Positions 6,284-6,930 of a stretch of 6,930 nucleotides of DNA are shown piece after piece. The stretch's first letter is position 1. Each line of letters begins with the position of its first letter. The notes under the pieces are model-generated. The model saw nothing but the letters and a program-made list of their open reading frames with translations, did not search any database and was not told the DNA's origin. The stretch is from an uncultured Lachnospiraceae bacterium (lineage in GTDB: Bacteria > Bacillota > Clostridia > Lachnospirales > Lachnospiraceae): the NCBI GenBank assembly GCA_958422845.1, contig CATZPU010000060.1, forward strand, positions 1 to 6,930, read 5' to 3'. The position numbers were made by a program, and so were the translations under genes.

Positions 6284-6930
6284 GTGGAGAGTTTTTAGTG
6301 TCTCGACCTGCTTCCTGATCTTGTCCTCATGCTCGCTGCGGTCGCGGGAAATGAATTCCAACGTCAGAAATTCCGGAGATATTTCTGAGATGATGTCACG
6401 GATAGCAGGATCGGTAAATGGTTCATGGCTGTCGATTGCAAGTACGTGATACATAGATTTAATAAAGCGTTCGTTGTAGTCGGACGGCACATGGGGCTGG
6501 CTGCGCAGATAGTTTTCCATGTATTCGCCTGAGAGCGTCTGATGAAGGTGAACGCCTTTTATAAAAGGAAGAAGTTCGCGGTGTGCAAAAAGCATCTGGC
6601 GGATGTATGCAATGCCTTCAGACTGGGTGCGGATGCTGTTGTTTGTGTGAAGAAAATGACCGAGATCAAGCATGATCCCCTTTTTGGGGTACGCTACCAG
6701 ATCCAGAAGCAGTTTTGTAAGCGCAGGGTCTGTCATGCGAAGTCCGGGCCACCAGAGATTCTCCATCAGAAAATAAAAAGGAGCATCCGTATAGTCCGAG
6801 AGCAGTTCATTGATCAGCTGCGCAGAAGCGCAGATCACATCTTCATCTGAATAAGAAAACTGATTCGTAAGAATATCAGTCGTGCGTACATTGCAGATAT
6901 GAAAGACAACGTAACGAGCGTGGTGTATGC
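6269..6930 (-). CDS. TIM-barrel sugar phosphate isomerase/epimerase-like protein (5' end outside window)
   Basis: The minus-strand frame is open from the right edge to a TAG at 6271-6269, giving 219 visible residues. A GTG at 6838 in this frame is not the start: upstream codons continue with ARYVVFHICNVRTTDIL, a buried beta strand of the fold. Features of the xylose isomerase-like / AP endonuclease 2 barrel include a strand-end His (VVFHICN), a Glu (LMENLWWPG), Asp and His (IMLDLGHFLHTN), His pairs (KGVHLHQTLSG) and a late Glu (FLTLEFISRDR), all plausible metal or substrate ligands. The substrate cannot be read from sequence. Members of this superfamily include sugar isomerases, endonuclease IV and the cobamide phosphodiesterase CbiR, so the isomerase name is only a fold-level label. 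It converges with DUF2284, and no terminator is visible at the junction. Confidence 0.82.
   Translation of the reverse strand, partial: IHHARYVVFHICNVRTTDILTNQFSYSDEDVICASAQLINELLSDYTDAPFYFLMENLWWPGLRMTDPALTKLLLDLVAYPKKGIMLDLGHFLHTNNSIRTQSEGIAYIRQMLFAHRELLPFIKGVHLHQTLSGEYMENYLRSQPHVPSDYNERFIKSMYHVLAIDSHEPFTDPAIRDIISEISPEFLTLEFISRDRSEHEDKIRKQVETLKTLHLPLR

Noticed and set aside
6542..6850. 102-codon plus-strand open frame opposite the TIM-barrel gene
   Set aside because: The minus-strand product has clear TIM-barrel motifs, while this frame gives a basic, featureless translation.

Overview
The window looks like chromosomal DNA from an anaerobic Firmicute of class Clostridia, most likely a Lachnospiraceae-type gut bacterium. 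This is inferred from several things: the gene order HI0933/BaiN-type flavoprotein - cmk - ispH - S1 protein, a VanS-like sensor kinase, strong GGAGG-type ribosome binding sites, moderate GC, and a bacteriohemerythrin and DUF2284 protein typical of anaerobes. No mobile element, CRISPR array, tRNA or rRNA is visible.

Positions 1-5576 hold six tightly packed plus-strand genes: a 5'-truncated membrane histidine kinase, an HI0933/BaiN-family flavoprotein (8-nt overlap with the kinase), cytidylate kinase cmk, ispH (last step of the MEP isoprenoid pathway), a four-domain ribosomal protein S1 (13-nt overlap with ispH, in a different frame), and a complete bacteriohemerythrin 21 nt after S1. An 18-bp hairpin at 5585-5628 closes the cluster. 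No terminator is visible between these genes, so read-through transcription is plausible. A near-consensus sigma-A-type promoter inside ispH (TTGAAA-N17-TATGAT, 3743-3771) may give S1 and the hemerythrin their own high-level transcript.

Positions 5629-6283 hold a separate plus-strand unit. A short leader with a perfect 12-bp palindrome and a possible -10 box precedes a cysteine-rich DUF2284 putative metal-binding protein. This gene meets, tail to tail with a 15-bp overlap, a minus-strand TIM-barrel protein (sugar phosphate isomerase/epimerase, AP endonuclease 2 superfamily) whose 5' end lies beyond the right edge.

Most of the content is conserved housekeeping. The best candidates for something less ordinary are the ispH/S1 junction (an overlap in two frames at a place where many Clostridia carry a fused protein, with an A-rich slip site beside a strong Shine-Dalgarno), the internal promoter in ispH, and the placement of an oxygen- or iron-binding hemerythrin in a translation operon. 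I saw no convincing evidence of a wholly new multi-gene system.
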